DNA of 5,713 nt, from positions 1 to 5,713 of the forward strand of contig DMTG01000024.1 of NCBI GenBank assembly GCA_003477345.1. Direction: 5' to 3'. This DNA comes from Succinivibrionaceae bacterium (GTDB lineage: Bacteria; Pseudomonadota; Gammaproteobacteria; Enterobacterales; Succinivibrionaceae). Positions 5,180 to 5,713 of this stretch are shown piece by piece. Both the position numbers and the translations under genes were made by a program. Every line of letters begins with the position of its first letter. Positions within the stretch are counted from its first letter, which is position 1. The notes beneath the pieces were generated by a model. It was not told where the DNA came from. It ran no database searches and saw only the letters and a program-made list of their open reading frames with translations.

Positions 5180-5713
5180 TTGGATCAGACAATTGATTCT
5201 TTTAAGCCGAATATCAAGGAAATAACTCCTCTTTCTAAAAATCTGTACAGAGTAGTCCTTGATCCTTTTGAGCCTCATTATGCTCAGTTAGTAGGAACTG
5301 CACTCCGCCGAATAATGCTTTCTTCCATTTCTGGCTATGCAATCACTGCAGCAGAAATAGAAGGCGTTCTGCATGAGTACAGTGCTGTAGAAGGCATTCA
5401 GGAAGATATATTGCTCGTCCTGTTAAACCTTAAAGAAGTTGCAGTATCCGCTGAAGGCTACATGCATGACGATCCTGTCTTAGAAGTAAATAAAACAGGA
5501 ATCGGTCCAGTTACAGCCGGTGATATTACTTGTCCTCACGGAATAGAGATTAAAAATCCAGAATTGGTGATCTGCCATATAACCGATCCTAAAACTGTGT
5601 TAAAGATGCATCTGCATGTTACACGTGGAAGAGGTTATGTCCCTACAACTTCCCATCCGTATGTGGAAGGTCAAGAAGATAGATTTATAGGCAGACTGTT
5701 AATCGACGCTTCT
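5180..5713 (+). CDS. rpoA: RNA polymerase alpha subunit, copy 2, 3'-truncated by the window
   Basis: This frame is open to the last base (178 codons) and encodes an alpha N-terminal domain; the remainder, including any C-terminal domain, lies outside. It starts at TTG with a good ribosome binding site. Alpha signatures are clear: TALRRIMLSS with Arg43-Arg44 (E. coli R44-R45, needed for beta binding), GVLHEYSAVEGIQEDI, LLNLK (Lys85), NKTGIGPVTAGDIT, VICHITD and RGRGYVP, then GRLLIDAS. The oddity is in the first interface helix: E. coli ERGFGHTLGN is EPHYAQLVGT here, while the first copy keeps that motif. The two copies are clearly different sequences, not an assembly duplication. The gene is 81 bases after rplQ with no obvious promoter of its own, so it is probably a sixth gene of the alpha operon. 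Identity as an alpha paralogue is very secure. Confidence 0.96.
   Translation, partial: MDQTIDSFKPNIKEITPLSKNLYRVVLDPFEPHYAQLVGTALRRIMLSSISGYAITAAEIEGVLHEYSAVEGIQEDILLVLLNLKEVAVSAEGYMHDDPVLEVNKTGIGPVTAGDITCPHGIEIKNPELVICHITDPKTVLKMHLHVTRGRGYVPTTSHPYVEGQEDRFIGRLLIDAS

Noticed and set aside
5180..5713. Second alpha as an assembly duplication of the first
   Set aside because: The two copies differ at most N-terminal positions and have distinct starts and distinct flanking sequence.
1..5713. Mobile elements, CRISPR, tRNA or rRNA genes
   Set aside because: No repeat arrays, transposase-like frames, terminal inverted repeats or tRNA-like folds were seen; the region is a dense housekeeping operon.

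Overview
The window is a ribosomal-protein and RNA polymerase locus: the end of an spc operon (rplO, secY, rpmJ) joined to an alpha operon (rpsM, rpsK, rpsD, rpoA, rplQ). All genes are on the + strand. Gene order and protein sequences point to a gammaproteobacterium. The products resemble the Escherichia coli ones closely, but the DNA is more AT-rich. The family is uncertain; a Succinivibrionaceae/Aeromonadales-like anaerobe would be my guess only.

Layout: 1-456 is the 3' part of rplO (L15) with a long Lys/Ala-rich tail; 461-480 a GC-rich stem-loop; 495-1841 secY; 1871-1984 rpmJ. The 188-base gap 1985-2172 holds a strong sigma70-type promoter (TTGATT-17-TATAAT), a 12-bp leader hairpin, and a nested pseudoknot that ties the leader to codons 2-3 of rpsM. 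The pseudoknot is the classic S4 autoregulatory site of the alpha operon. Then follow rpsM (GTG start), rpsK (extended N-terminus), rpsD, a first rpoA (GTG start), rplQ, a short stem-loop, and a second, different rpoA (TTG start) that runs off the window end.

The main discovery candidate is the pair of alpha-subunit genes flanking rplQ. Copy 1, at the classical rpoA position, keeps a nearly perfect C-terminal domain and the 'ERGFG.TLG' motif. It has lost the Arg-Arg pair and the HEY motif that an alpha subunit uses to bind beta. Copy 2 keeps Arg-Arg, HEY, GIGPVT and RGRGYVP but has lost the ERGFG.TLG motif on the dimer-interface helix. This reciprocal pattern suggests a subfunctionalised, probably heterodimeric alpha (copy 2 on the beta side, copy 1 on the beta-prime side). 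The idea resembles the two-alpha RNA polymerase known from Francisella, but here both genes lie in one operon.

Together the genes make ribosomal subunit proteins, the core of the Sec translocon and the alpha scaffold of RNA polymerase. A leader pseudoknot bound by S4 probably tunes the downstream part.
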